DNA from: Hypsibius dujardini
Lineage: Eukaryota; Tardigrada; Eutardigrada; Parachela; Hypsibiidae
Length of the DNA: 64,000 nt
Direction: 5' to 3'
Assembly: GCA_001579985.1 (NCBI GenBank)
Contig: LRSR01006252.1
Location: 1-64,000, forward strand
Every line of letters starts with the position of its first letter. Position 1 is the stretch's first letter. This document shows, piece by piece, positions 44,743-58,689 of the stretch. The position numbers and the translations under genes were made by a program. A model generated the notes under the pieces. It saw nothing but the letters and a program-made list of their open reading frames with translations. It did not search any database and was not told the origin of the DNA.

Positions 44743-47700
44743 GGCAGGAATGGCAACAGATGTCAAACTTTACGTTGCAGAAGCAGTTCGTAGGAAACCT
44801 AAGAAGGTCTAGGGTTGTTTTAAGATGGGCAGCCAGAAAAAACATCGGATGAACGCGAAGAGACACTGAATGCATGACTCGATGACAGCGTTTCCTGCGC
44901 CCGGCTAATGATTACTTTCCGATGACACTGAGTTTGGAGACCGCGACGCTTAGCCTGGGAAAGTACCGAGATGTGCAGGACAGGGAGTATGCCTAATTAT
45001 TAGCACCGTAAAACTGCGTGTGAAATTATTAGTTCTCACGTGACTCTTGATCTGCTCAACCGATTGTATCGAATACAAATTGAAGAGATAGGCCATTTAT
45101 ACAAAATATTTCCACGAAAAATCGCATCACGAAATTCTGTCGGGAAGAGACACAAAGTCCGGAATCTGTCATACCACATAAGCACATGCAAGTGATTGCA
45201 TGGGTAATAATATTTAGAAACAGCTTGGTCGCCACATTGTTCTATCTCAAAATTTATTTTCTTTATATAGTTTTTATCTGCAGGGATGCGCTCGCAAAGT
45301 TCAATCATTATGGACAGGTGGCTAATTTCAATTACAACATTAAAGGGGAATTAAACATTATTCCTAGAAGCTTCGCGTGTCGAGCGTAATAAATGAAACC
45401 CTCGACAAGAACAGTTCCTTAAATAAATTACAGAAGTAACTGGACGTGCATGGTTGATTAGCTCAAATTTTCTCCAAAAAAACTTGCGGCACATATGCTG
45501 TGAAATCAATACCTTAGATGAATGGAACATTATTATCATAAATGATAGTGGTTTTTAAAGCAGAGGCAACTAGATGATTAATGAAAAAAAGAAAAGCTGC
45601 CTGAGGCCCGTATTCTTGTAATGAATGTATTCACGTTTCCATATATAAATATATATTTCCATATGTATATATCACAAGTTGTATAAAACATTTATTTTTC
45701 CTTGAATGAGTACATCCTCTACTTTGAAGACCATTTTTGAGGTGTTCGGCCAATCGGCTTAAAATAATTGTTCGAAGGCTTGAGAAAATGCTAATAATTA
45801 GGCAAAGTCCCCACACCGAAAGTTACTGTACGTCGACCCACCAGTTACATACTACTGTGATTAAAGAATGGGAGTAAACGGCCATGAATGACTGACATGT
45901 CACAGGGACTGCAGTAGCCAGCAACGTCACGGCCCGAAGGCGTTGACATGTATACACCCCGGACGTGGATGTACACTGTACGAGCACTGTCACTGACAAC
46001 CTGGATAAATCGTGCCTTCTTCCGCACTGATGGCTTCTCCGATTTGTCCCGCGCCGATTTTTCCCAATTATTTTCACGTGAATGAATCCGAAGCCACACT
46101 GCTTGCAAAGCGTAGGCGGAACTGCGCTAGAGGCAGCAGTTGTAGTTTAACAGGGCGTAGGAAATCAGCATTCGCAGCGGAACATAGAAGGTTTCTTTGT
46201 TTGCCATAGATGAGTCGGCACCGTTACGTAATGCGTATACGTAATAATGACTGCGGCATGACACGAGTTTAATTGTCGATTATTAAAAATTTGCGTTCCA
46301 ACACGTCCGGCTGTTTTCACTCAGGAACATACCACTACGAATAAACCGAAACAAAATAGAAAAAATTGCGTTTATAGAGTGCTTAGTAATGCTTTTTTTG
46401 CTAAAATCGGTGCTTGGCCGTCCGTTTTTGCCCATATTGCGTTGCATTCAAATACTTGAAATCTGTACCGGGTGCTAGATTCAATCCGGATAAATTTTAA
46501 AATCCATACGCGTGATCCGTTAATTTCGTTGCAAGAAGCACTTTGGCGATTAATATGAATTTGTTTGAGAATGGAATGGCTCTGCTGTTTGCAATATAAT
46601 CCATCGCCGATAACAACCTTTTTCGAAACACCTGACGCTTTTGGTAATTGTTTTTTTCAAGATGTGGCTCCAATAACTCCAATCAGTCATGATTCGGCTT
46701 CCAAATCAGTGGGGGCGCGCCAACAGATTTGGTTCCCTTTTGTTCAGAAATGATTCTCACACTCGATAAATTGACAGAACATTGAACTGGTGATTCAGCC
46801 GGGTGATTTAGGTGACTCGAATTTGGGGGGGGGGGTGAAGATGCACGCCAGCTGATAGCGAATAGACTGAATTTTTCATTTGCCTTAAATTTCTTTCTCC
46901 GCTGGTGCCTGTCATTATTCTACGTTCACGAATACCGTTTGATATGGTAATAACGTGTACCTACACTCAATGCGGGTCCCCTTTTACGCTGTCCCGCATG
47001 GGATGGACGGCTAGCTTTTTCTCCACTGTATCTGTTCCTTCATCTCTTCTAAGCGACGGTTTCGATCATTGTAACTGTGGCATACTTCAGAAATAAATTA
47101 AGGACATGCATCGGATTGACACGGGGATTACGGGGATTTTGTTTTCCAAGATGCAAAAAAGCGGATTCGCCACCCGGTTTCTTGGGACAGGTTGTCATGA
47201 CTGTCAATTGTCGGCTGAAATAAAGAGTTATTCGCCGCTTCGTTGAACCTCAAGTTTCGGTTCGCCAGCATGGTCTTGGGCTCTCTAACATGAGCTTCTA
47301 TTCTTTAAAATTGTTTTCAAAGGTTTTCGAATTAAAACAGCAACATTTCGTACGTTGAAAACAGCCTGAAAACTGGAATTAATCTTCGAATTAATTCAAC
47401 ATAGACCACGTTTCAAATTTGTTCAGTCAGTAAATGGGTGTTCGCTGTTTTCAAATTTGAAAACAATGCCTCGAGTTTCTATTTAATTCGAGTAATTAGG
47501 GATTGGTGAAGCTGGGTTTGGATGAAGAGGACGTCGCCGTGTTGACAATCCTACGTCGTTAATCGTAAACGGGTTGAGATATTTCACCCACTCAATCGTC
47601 TTCGCGTGGAAAGAAAAATGCCCGCCAATTCTTTTCTGAAGAAAGAGGTAAAGCGCACTCCCTCCACGGCCAGGGTCTCAAAGGGGGCACGAAATACGCA

Positions 47701-49190
47701 AGCCTTCAAGCCCTAACCATAGATGACTGAGAATAATTTTTCTCAAAACGGTTTCGTAATCTTCAGATGCACCCGAGGATACCTTGCTAGATACACATAA
47801 ATATCTAAAAGTGGAAAGTTCTGGATGGGACAGACTAGTTAGAAGTCAGAAGACGGACAGGAGACAACCGAACTCCATCCCATTCCAAAATTTAGTTTTT
47901 TATACAGCTTAAAGTGTATGTCTTTGACTGCATTTTCATTCCCGAAACGCTGAAAAACTTCAGCTGCAAATTTGGGTACCTAGCAAAAAATGTAAAAAAT
48001 TGAGTTTATCTGTCGAAATTTGTTAATCAGATTTGTAAAACGAATGAAAACAAGAAAGCAGGAAGTCTTATTGACGTCAAGTAGCTTTTTGGAGTTTCTG
48101 AAACTACCAAAACCTTGCCAGCTAAACACAAAGTTTAAAACAATTATCCTTCAATGTGAGGACCACAGGTTAATTTGAAAAGGGATTGGCGACTCACAAT
48201 AAAATTTTGCAAAAAAGGGCGCCGGGTTTCCCTAACACATGTCAAACAGATATTGACATTTTCATGAAACCGACCGATTTTATTACAATTTTTATGTTAA
48301 AAATAGTTGACAATGCCAGGTATACAAACATGACAAAAAACTTACGACTTGGACTTAGAAATGTTTCCAAATTTAAAAAAAATCGAAACTCCTTAAATTT
48401 TTTGTGGTTTCCTAAATTGTTTCTAATAATATTTTTGGGCAACCTTTGCAATTACAGAGAATAATCATCTCCAGCATCGGGCATTTAAGCAGGTTGCTGT
48501 GCAAGTTAGGATGCTCACCTTGCTATCCTAGGGCATGTTAACTTTTTGCCTTTTTTATTTTGAATGACGCCTTAAGATATATTTTTTCACGTTTTCTTGA
48601 TTCGATGTTCATATGGGCGAAGTCCGGTGGTAGAAATTTGGAAAAAAACGCAGATTTTATGCCTGTAAAATGTATGTCTGTTTTCATGAAAAAGGCAATA
48701 CTGAATTGTACTGCCAAAAAGTCGATAAACAATGACATAGAATTTATGTCCTTTTTCATAGTTGAAAACATATTTTGGAAAGGGGCTAAACTCGGAAAAG
48801 TCGTTTAATCTGATTCCGTGAGGTCGCGTCACGAAACATTCAGGTTAAAAGATTGACAGGAAGCTTTAGGTTACCAGCTTCCAGAAACGTGACATATTGT
48901 TCGGGCGAGCACGTGACTTGAGCACTCTGGAAATTTTTGAAAAAAACCCTCCGGCTAAACCACTTCCTTTAATGGGCATCAGGACATTCAACGCGTTTTA
49001 TTTGAGAGCGTAAAAGCTTATAGTGCGCTTGATATGGTTGTTTACCATTTTCATCCTGGAGCTCGGTGCGTCTGGTCCATCTGATTTACACAATGCCGCA
49101 CGCATTTGTCTTCCTGAATCGGATATGAAATGACGTAAAATGTGTACTGTCCCACACAGACACGTATACGGAAACGGTAATTGTGTGGGG
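44743..49190. other. Shared 5' region between the two divergent receptors
   Basis: About 4.4 kb with no recognised gene. AT-rich runs occur near 45640-45670 and a poly-G run near 46827. Open frames under 95 codons on both strands lack family or splice evidence. It probably contains the promoters of both receptor genes. Confidence 0.5.
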
Positions 49191-49315
49191 GCATCACTTC
49201 CCGAGAAACGTGCCTTTAAATTTCATCACGGTAAAACTGCTCCTCTTCCTGAGGGCATCACTGACCGGGAAACGTGCCTTTTAATTTCATCACGGTAAAG
49301 CTGCTCCTCTTCCTG
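49191..49315. repeat. 64-bp tandem duplication in receptor 2 promoter
   Basis: Two adjacent units begin GCATCACT and share GAAACGTGCCTTT(A/T)AA and CATCACGGTAAA(A/G)CTGC. They are about 90 percent identical by eye. The block ends 143 bases before the receptor 2 ATG. Confidence 0.93.
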
Positions 49316-49457
49316 CCGTGTTCTATTTTTATGATGACGCCTGGTTATTAGGGACGCGCTTCACTGCCTATTTAAACTGCTTAAGCTTTACTGACGCGTC
49401 TATTGTAAATTCAACTGCATTGGTAAACGGAAAACTGAGACATTTTTTTTGGCAAAA

Positions 49458-52400
49458 ATGGAGATCAACCACGGCGAATATTCTCCGGATCTGTCTGAGC
49501 TTAATTGTTCAGACAATCCGACTGGCCAGACTTCCGTGGCTGTTTTGTTCAACCAGACGGACCCCGAATACTTCACATATCAACACAGCTATGTCGCAAT
49601 CCTTCTCGTGGGAGCCTTCTTTGGTATTTCCTTGAACTCCATCTTATTAATTCATCTCACCTATGAATTGTTTAAAGAACCGCGCGCTCTGGGATTCATG
49701 GTAAGGGCCAGCCTGACCCGCCTGATTATCGGGGGACGAAGTTGTAAGGCCAACATGAGGTATTTATGATAAAATCGATGATGGAATGGAGTTGCAGTTG
49801 GTGGTCCATCCCCATACATTTTGAATGGGACATTTCACGCAAAATAACCGAGATTTGGGTATTCTAATTTTGAATAGCTATCCAAAATAGTCCAAATTGA
49901 AAAAATTGGAAACACTTTGCCATTCAAAGTTGTGAAACATTTGCTCGTTGGGAAGAAGTCCGTGATGACGTCACGTGTGTTTTGCGAAGTTTCGGCAACG
50001 GCCAAAAGTTTGTGAACTAAATTCATAATAAAAACTATATCGACCAAATATAAAATATAACTATCTTGCCAACCACAGACGGCGACCTGCAGAATATTTT
50101 CAACCAAAATAAAGCGACGAATTCGCCTTAACTCGACTCTGTCCAAAATGACCTCAATGACCTCAATTTAGGCTTTTATGTAAAAAATTCTCAATCCATA
50201 GATGGTCCAGCTCTCGTTCGCCCATCTGATGGTATCGGTCTTTTGCTTGTTGGGCGATGGTATCTGGAACGCGACCGTCCAATGGTACGGTGGTGACGCA
50301 CTCTGTCGTTCCATGAAATATCTACAGATGTTCAGGTTAGCCTTTTTGATCGCCTCTTGGTTTTTGTCGCCGTTGCTCACCTACCGCTGGTGAAGTTTTG
50401 CAAAAAGTCACTGCAGAGAAATTATTCGATCGGAAATGTTTGTTTTCGACGACCGAACACGTTGTTAGGAAGTATTAACGTTTTTTGTACCGTTCTGTGT
50501 ACCGTTTTCCCTTACAGTTTGTATTCGACTACGTTGCTGTTAACCGGGATGAGCATCGAAGCATGCATCACGGTGTCTTTTCCCCTCACAAAGTCCTCCC
50601 GACCCAGCACTCTACATCGTGCCCGAATAAGTAGCGCTGTCTACTGGAGTCTTGCAGCTTTGAGCAGCATTCCCCAAGTTTGTTTATGAAGTACCGTATG
50701 CTCGCGATCTCAAGGGACACTTTTCTGCCCTATCCGTAAATTTGAAACAAAACGGACCTTGCCTCTTCAATGCCGTTCATCAAATTAGCACTGTAAGATA
50801 AAATATACGGAAAAGCAAGACTGTACAATCAATCAATCGAGCATAGCAAGTAAGTTTTACGAAATTAGCCAATCAGAGAACAGTGAATCAGATTGAATGT
50901 TCAATCGAGGGCAGGGCCATACCGAGGGAGGCGGGGCTTTTTTGTCCCTTAAGATCACGAGCATTCGGTATATTAATATACAGCAAGTAACGCTGGGAAT
51001 AATTGCCTCTAACGTTTCTTATGCAAACATACATACTGTACGGTAATGTTTGCTAACTAAATTTATTTTTCTGTTTTTTGTGGTACGCTAATAGCGTCAC
51101 GAAATATCAGTTTGATGTTGCTGTGTTTAAGTAATATCGACAATCCAGCAATAGCTTGGGAGGACAAGAGCAACCGTTTGAATTAACTTAAAATTGACTC
51201 ACGAAACATATCGCCTGTAGCGGTTTGGCTGCAACCGGTTTGGATGAATAGTGTAATGTAAAGTGGATGTTGAAAAAAGGCTAACACGCACCGGAAGGGC
51301 GTGACCGAGTACTACTGAGAAGCAATTTGCGTAGTATGTCGACGTACCATAATTTATCGAAGGCCGTTGTATCATAATACTGGGGAGCCGGTCCACAAAA
51401 GAAAGTGACAGCGTTACAGGATGTCCTAATTGTTAACACACCAAGCCGGTGTTTTGGTTTTAAATTAGCCAGTTGACGTAAATGAACATCGCTGTTATAT
51501 GACGGAGAAAAAACCCGCTGGTTGAACGATCGACCGATATTCCGTGCGCTTAAATCAGTTTTACGAATTCACCATCGATCGAAAAGAAATGCTTTCAAAC
51601 ATCCCTAATTTGGAGCGAGCTTTGGATTTGAATTTCACGACGGCACCGCTTGACGTTTTCTTAATATTTGCATATTTATAATGATTTCTATAACTTGTTT
51701 TCTGTTTTTGTATGAAAATTTTTTTGGGGAAGACTTCAGATTTTGCTTCCCATGATCTTTGCTGCAAGAACTCTCATTGCACAAAATTTTTTAGAGAGAA
51801 TGTTTCTGAAACTAACAAATCTGAAATCGGCATGGAGTCGATTCGCGTCTTCTGAAAGAAATCTTTAGTTATTGGGCGGAACTCGGAACCTTTCCAAGTC
51901 ACACTCGAAGATTTCGAATTGACTCGTACCTCCACCATCTTGATTCATAATTAGGGAGAAGGGCAATAGAAACAATGTAGTTACACTTTTTTTTGGTTTT
52001 GATGTTTCCTTTTTGAAATGTGTTTGGTAAACAAGAGGAAAGGTCGGTTAGAGCATTCAAATGAAAAAAAATTTGGGAAATCGACGTCTTAAGGTTTCAC
52101 GACTTCCCTTTTTGGTATTTATCTACGAATCGTCCGATTTCCATGACTTTTTTGACAAAAATACGTACATCTTGCCCCCTTGTCTAAAACCTGAACTCAT
52201 AGCTTGAAAGTACATTCAGCACCCGAAAATGGTGGCAGTACGTAAAAAGCCGTAGTTCGCATCCAATCATTCTAACATTTTTTCTCACCTTCCAGCATAC
52301 GACAAGAGCAAATTTTTTCTACTAAAAATGGTGAGAGGCAACTTATTTTTTCTTGCATTGTCTCGAATTTCAATCTTGAATCGATCGGCAAGAGCGAAAC

Positions 52401-55400
52401 CTTGGCTGGGTGTCAGGGGGCTTTAAGGGCCACTCTAACCGGATTTAGACGCACGTTGGTGGTTTTCAGCGACTGGACCACTTCGGCATGTTTTGCGGTT
52501 TTCTGTACATCCGGATGTCGGAATTTCATTCCTGACCCGTCAATGCATAGCTAGCCGAGTTTGATAAAATGAAAGCATCCACAACAATAATCTCATTTTT
52601 TCGGTGTTAGTTTTCTGATTGACGTTCAGTGCGTCGCAAATGCTAATAGGGCGGGTTTTTTTTAATTCCGTCATATGATACCCAGCTCACAATGTCTTCT
52701 TTATTTGACTGATTGTTTGCGTTAAGATGACAATTGACAGTCTCTTTTGGTGCGGGAATTTTTAGCTCTATTTAATATCAGAACACCTACGTTTCCAGTG
52801 CATTATATTAACTTATTTCAGGCCGTCATATTCCACGTCAAAAAGGCCCCTGTATGCGAGGTATGTTACATATTAGGTTTCTGCTCCTAGTAGCGGCATT
52901 ACATTAACTTACAATGACTGCGATATTTTCAGGAATTTTATCAGTGCGTCACCCATGGATCATATATCAGGTTTGAGTTTGCCACCCGATAATCATTGTG
53001 TCTTTTTCGAAACTCAAAATCTTTTTCCAACAGTCACACCCAGGAAATTACCTACACGATGGCCACTCTTTGGTAACCAGCAAATTTAAGTTTTTTTCTT
53101 CTTCTCAGAACAATAATCACGCACATAACCATCAACAATCCACGATACCATGAGTGTTGTTGAATCAGTAGCTGAGTAGGTTAATGTACTCTAACGTTTT
53201 TAGGAAAACTCTTGAGATAATGTTAAGCGATCAATTTTTCTAATATAGTAATACATAATACATTTCTAAAATAATATTACAACTATAATACATTTCTAAA
53301 ATAATAGTACTACTAAATAATTGTTATTAATAATGATTATAATTCCGGGAAAGAACAGTAGAAACCGTGCGGTTACCCTTTCCGAAATTTTATTTTTCAA
53401 TATATTCTCATGGAAATTCGGTTTTAATGATTTAATGTTAATCGAATTGCAAAAACCCAGTTACAGCTGAATGAATCAAGTAAGCTGAGGAAAGTTAATC
53501 AGTAAACGGCTCAAAGTTTTCGGGAAGGTAAATGAGGGTCCGCGCGGAATCGATTTCCAAAAAAAAATGTCAAGCCTTCGGATTTTTTTTCCGTTTAACG
53601 ATACGAAGGCATTTTCTATTATTTAAAAATTGTTGACCTATTTTTACACTGCTGGATCGGTTGGTCGGCCACATTCGTTTTTTAAAAGCTAAAAGACTGG
53701 TGACCACACGGCTTCAGTTATTTTTCCAATATCCACTGCAAGATATTCCGTAAAAATAGCATTAAGTTTATAAAAGTGGTCTAAGCTGGGAAAGAATCCC
53801 GTCATCAACATCAACATCAGTTTGTTCTTCTCTTTGATAGAAAGTAAACCTTATTGACATGATATATTCTGTATTTTTCATGAGTGTATTCCAGTCTCAT
53901 GTGCATACTCCCTCTACTGCTGGACATCGTGTGCTACGTCATCATTTTTATCAAGGTCCAAATATGATAATGCCTTGCAACCGTTTATTCTGACACGTTT
54001 CATGATCAGGCTCGTTCATTGATTTATTGTTTCCAGATCACGGACGAATCGAAAATCGCATCGGGTGAGATTCTCAAAGAAATGCACCAAACAATAATTT
54101 TGAAGGGCATGCAAATGTCTCACTTTCAAATTCATTTATGTTTATAAATGTAAGATTTATTTGATAGCTATAGCTATGCCCATAACAGCTTAGGACAAGA
54201 TACCAATGAATAGTCAAGACTTACAAGGGGTCTGTTGTGGATTTTAAAATCTGGTAGATCTGAAACTTTAATGCGAATAATATATAAGATACGATAGTAT
54301 TAGAACAAATTATCGCGCCAGTGTGAGCCTTAGTCTGAACGCTAGAATGGTTATAACGCGTGCTGATAAATCTTCCAGGGTATTCTTCCCGCCGTCCGAG
54401 TAATTCCCCACACGACGCATTACTAAATGTTCCACGTCGGCTCACTCATGGAACCTTGGCATTCAAACACGCGCGACGAGTCTCCCTCTGGATGACATTT
54501 ATCACCGCTCTGAACTTTATTATTTCTTGGGGTAGGTGAAATATAAAAATCCATCTCTCACAAACCGGTGTCTGATTTTAAATGTTTAATCCTAGTACCG
54601 TACTATGTCGCCATGTTTGCTCATCTTTTCCACTGGACCCTCTCGCATAACACGCTCAGCTCCATTTTCTGCTTTGGTAAGATTGGTCGTTTTCCTGAAA
54701 CGATTTGACATTTTTTGTAACAGACACAGCAGGACCTTTACATGGGGCAATGCACAAGAAACCAATCGGTCACACTTTTAAAAAAAAAAAGCTCATCCTA
54801 TTTTCTGGCAGAAGATTGTTTCGGCAACATTTCGATTTGTCGGACACACAAATTTGTCCAATGGTTATCAAGTAACACACTGGTAACGGAGTATTGCTGG
54901 AAAAACACTGCCGTGAGAAAAACTGTTTTTTAAAGATTCCAGACTTCAAAATACAGAAGTTTTTCAGTGGTCACCCGAAAATGATATTTTTTGAAAAATG
55001 GTATGGGATTCTGAACACCTAAAAACATCAGCTTCGACTCCATCTACAGGATAGAAACTTACTTCTGGCATAACAACATGTTCCAGATTAAGAATCCTTC
55101 TGCATTTCAGATGCTCTTGATAGCACCTCATCTGGAACGATCTGTTATCTTTTCGTTTTGATAAAAATAACATTCGAAAAACAATTTAATTAAGCGTTTT
55201 TTTTAAAGCTACATATTTAGTGGTTGTTCAAGCTATCTCCTCCAATTTTCCTGCCCGAAAGATTAACAGAAAAACTAAGTTAAATTTGAGTCCCATTTTT
55301 TAACAATAACATGCTATCAACAATAGTTCTAATTCACTCAAAAAATGTCCAAGCAATTTGACGAGTATGACCGCTTTCAGATAAAGTTTACATATCAAGC

Positions 55401-56501
55401 TGGAAAGTGTGCTTTGATACGTCATTGATCACTGCTTGGGATCAGCCTCGAAAGTATCGTGCCATTGTGACGAAATTCTGAGTATCCTGTTAGAGAGATT
55501 TTGTGACCCCGATTGAGCCCCAAGAATTTATAAAAACAGGGGGATCTACGAAATTGTCTCGTTGGATATTGTCACAAATGAAATATACAAGATTGAAGTA
55601 AAAGGTCTTGATTTTCATCGCGGTAAGAAACTGAGTAAAACACGCTGCTGGGACAGTTCCAGAAATGATGAGGAAGGGTCTGGACCTTTTGCATATTTTA
55701 ATATATTCCGACATGATAAAACAAATCTGCTGTTGCAGTTCGAAAGACAGCTCAGTTTACTTGAGTTTGTCGTATTACAAACTCTTTCTGTATTGAGACC
55801 AGCGGTGGTGGGGCTAGAACAAGTCTGTGCCAAAAGTAAGTTTCTACCCGAAAGTCAATTAGGTTTCCAGAACCTGCACTGCAATCGCCACCATATAAGC
55901 GACAAGAAAAAACAACCGGTAGAACCTAACTTAAACGGCTCACTAATGTTCCCGAAATAATATCTCAGAATCAGCCTGCATGTTTCCTTATGTTTTCAGT
56001 CACTAAATTGTCTTAAAAAACCAAATATATTTGGTGGTTTTAGCCGAAATCGTCGTTTTTGTCAGCAACAAAACAACAACGTATCTTCCAGGCCCATTCG
56101 ATCGGCTGGACTTGTTCTGGCCTTTTTTTACGTTTAACGATAGACCATGGTTTTTTCATGAGCTGGGTATGCAGTTCTACCATTTTGCCACCCGGCGGCA
56201 ATCATATTCAATTTTTAAAAGTGGAAATACTTGTGATCGGTTGGTTTCTGCAACCTTCACCTCATATGAAGAAACATTCGTTTTCTCTCTAGGAATGAGC
56301 TCTTCGATCACGAATCCAGTGATATTCGGGTGTTTCTTGCTTTGGGGAGATCATCATACCGTGACGCAGCATACGCCCAGTCGACCCACTTTGAGAACGG
56401 GCCTGTTGGTCAACTCCCGGTATGCTTCTCCCGCCGGCCATCGAAGTCCTGAATCGTCCGTTGAACTACGTTCAATGGAACAATTGCCTCGCTCTGAGTA
56501 G
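49458..56501 (+). CDS. GnRH/AKH/corazonin-family receptor (receptor 2), DRY motif lost
   Basis: Eleven exons join in phase to 394 residues: 49458-49700, 50202-50335, 50518-50677, 52822-52860, 52933-52970, 53034-53072, 53895-53955, 54037-54064, 54379-54531, 54596-54676 and 56293-56501. The N-terminus has glycosylation sites NCS and NQT. After TM2 comes GDGIWNATVQWYGG, the family hallmark. TM3 ends SIEACITVSFPLTK, so the usual D-R-(Y/C) is E-A-C at 140-142. Loop 2 reads AVIFHVKKAPVCE and FYQCVTHGSY. TM6 ends FIISWVPYYVAM, and TM7 is FGMSSSITNPVIFGCFL, with Phe for Tyr in NPxxY. The tail is about 55 residues and Ser/Arg-rich. Four intron positions are shared with receptor 1 (after the TM4 APQ/IPQ, in loop 3, after TM6 Trp, within TM7). 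Five exons are only 28-61 nt long. With both G-protein contact motifs altered it may signal weakly, constitutively or not at all; this is inference. Confidence 0.92.
50694..50968. mobile_element. MITE family A, copy 2, in receptor 2 intron
   Basis: The left end CCGTATGCTCGCGATCTCAA and the right end (reverse complement CCGAATGCTCGTGATCTTAA) are inverted repeats that both run on through GGGACA. TA lies at 50692-50693 and 50969-50970. At 275 bp it is longer than copy 1. It lies just 16 bases inside the intron from the exon ending at 50677. Confidence 0.85.
53240..53310. repeat. Short tandem duplicate in receptor 2 intron
   Basis: AATACATTTCTAAAATAATA occurs twice, about 33 bases apart, in AT-rich sequence. 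Confidence 0.8.
54677..56292. other. Last intron of receptor 2 with an unexplained frame
   Basis: The intron contains a 132-codon plus-strand frame without ATG (55562-55960; contains RPAVVGLEQVCAKSKF). I do not recognise it and it lacks splice support. Confidence 0.35.
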
Positions 56502-58689
56502 TGATACTCAATGTATTTTCTCGTTTTTTAACAATATCGCCGTGGACCGGCATTCTGGTATTCTGGTGGATTTGGTATTCACCAAATATCGATACATGTG
56601 TGTTTTGCGCGAAGGGAACCGACACCAATTACAGGAAGTGCTACTGACATAATTGGTGCTCTTCCCATTCTGCAGTCTTGCAGCTGCTCTCTCATCCTCG
56701 AAGGGTGTTTCACATACTCCTAATTTTTTTGAAAACGCAAGGAAATTGTTGACGGATTAGTGACACGAGAAATGATATGGGAAAGTCAGGAAAGAGGGGT
56801 TCTGATACGCTTGGCTAGAGAGTATGATATGCATGTTCCTACTTCACCTCCTGCTTTCAGACATTAAAGGAATTCCGATATTGACCAATCCGTGAAAAAT
56901 TTCCGGCTTCATTTAGGTCAAAAATTTCTAAAAGTCACCCTTCACAGCAGGCTTATTTTAGTTTGTATTTAGTTAATATTTACGTCAATCACGAATTCTG
57001 TCATCAAATGTTTACCATTAAGGAAAATGAGAAAATCAATTCTGACTTCACCAAGAACTCCTTCAACCCACTCCAAGACTGCAAGCCGGATGTTTCTGAG
57101 ATTTTCCAGTTCGATTGAATAGTTTGGACTTTCTGAGTAGCTTTCAACTAGCATATCATCCGAATTCAGCGTTTTAGTGTCACTTGTATCGTTTAAGATA
57201 TGATGGGATCTAAGCTCGAAACCCATTTCCGTCACATCCCAGAATTGAAGTTCACATTCATTTGCTGCTGAATTTATAAACAAATATCATCCAGATTCTG
57301 GATTCATATTTGCAAGGGTATATTTTTAGAAAAGCATAGATGACTATGTTTAAAACAGAAGAGTTCGTAACGCTAATTTATAGCATTTTTTACGAGTTAT
57401 CGGATGGAAAGAAGTATTTTTTTGATCAATCTTTAAAGAAGTGAAGTCGGCTCGCTCCGGTACCTTAAAAAAATGTGTTCGAAAAAAACCTGCTTCACGT
57501 TTTGGCTTCCTTTTCCAGATGCATAAGCAACCGACCTTCAGTGAAGAAATTCAAAGTGTATATATGAGCACACCGACTAAATCTGGAATGCAGTTTGCAC
57601 TTGATTTTGGAGAGCCAAACCTCGAAGGTGCTAGGGTGCGGAGCCATAATATTAAGGCCGCAAACGAATAGGATTGAAACACATGCTTGTTGATCTCACA
57701 AAGTGTTCGTTCCATTATCATTTCACGAACTTTCACGTATCTATTTTCGCATCGATTCGCAACAAATGATTTATTTTGAGTTTTCCAAAGAATGGCAATT
57801 TGGGAGAGGTCGTGCGTTTTGAAGATGCATGTGCATGCGATTGCTAGTTCTTGGCAACGATAAAAAAGTTGTTAAATAAATTCAGGATATTCAATAAATT
57901 GAAAAATGTCCTGTGGCCCCGAGACTTCTAGAATTTAGGCGAAAAAACCAGAAAAGAAAAACTTTCTTCGCATATCAAAACGTCACTAGTGTCACTAGTT
58001 ATTTGTGGTGTTCAAAATACAAGTAAAAATAACAGAACATTCTTTCTCTGCTTGTGTGAACCGCCACGAGGTCTCGCTCAGTTTGTTTTCAAACATAATT
58101 GCCTGCCACAAGATACGTGTAAAGGCGCGCTGACAACCCATGACTGCATGTGCGAACCACATTCAGTGTTCACCCCGTCAAGAATAACTCATTGTTCTGC
58201 CAATTCTTGTATGATTATTTCCGTTTCCCGATAAACCACTCGCAAACAGGAAGCCAGATTTGAAATTATACCAGCCCACCGCAAAGCACGAGACAACTGC
58301 GAGGGAAGATAGCTGCTAACCAAATTGGATGTACCTCCTTTATAACAAGGGTATCTTTTTCATACGCTTCCGAACTCAATTTTTTTGTTCACGCTGTATA
58401 CAATATGCTCGATGGGATGTGAATAATTGAGAGAGATGTGCGCGCGATTATTCTGGAACGCCGTTAGAGTGTGATACGACTGCGGTTGTTCGCGAAAAAT
58501 GACCCTTTAACAGATGCCATAGGTATCCTTGGCACGTTTGCAATTTCTGCGTCTTAGGGCCACCCAAATTGTTCCAGTTTCACTAATGCAGGCATTTACG
58601 GACTGTGCTTGCACTCACTAAGACACGTGACATTTCGAGTACGCAAAAGTTCCAGTTTGTACTTCCGTAGCGTCTCATGGTCAGGGATT
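56502..58689. other. Intergenic, no gene recognised
   Basis: A 104-codon minus-strand frame at 56969-57283 ends in hydrophobic residues but has no identifiable family. The stretch 58380-58680 may contain very decayed transposase-like sequence on the minus strand, too weak to assign. Confidence 0.4.

Noticed and set aside
55562-55960. 132-codon plus-strand frame in the last intron of receptor 2
   Set aside because: No ATG, does not splice in phase with the flanking exons that join directly into a correct TM7; kept only as a note.
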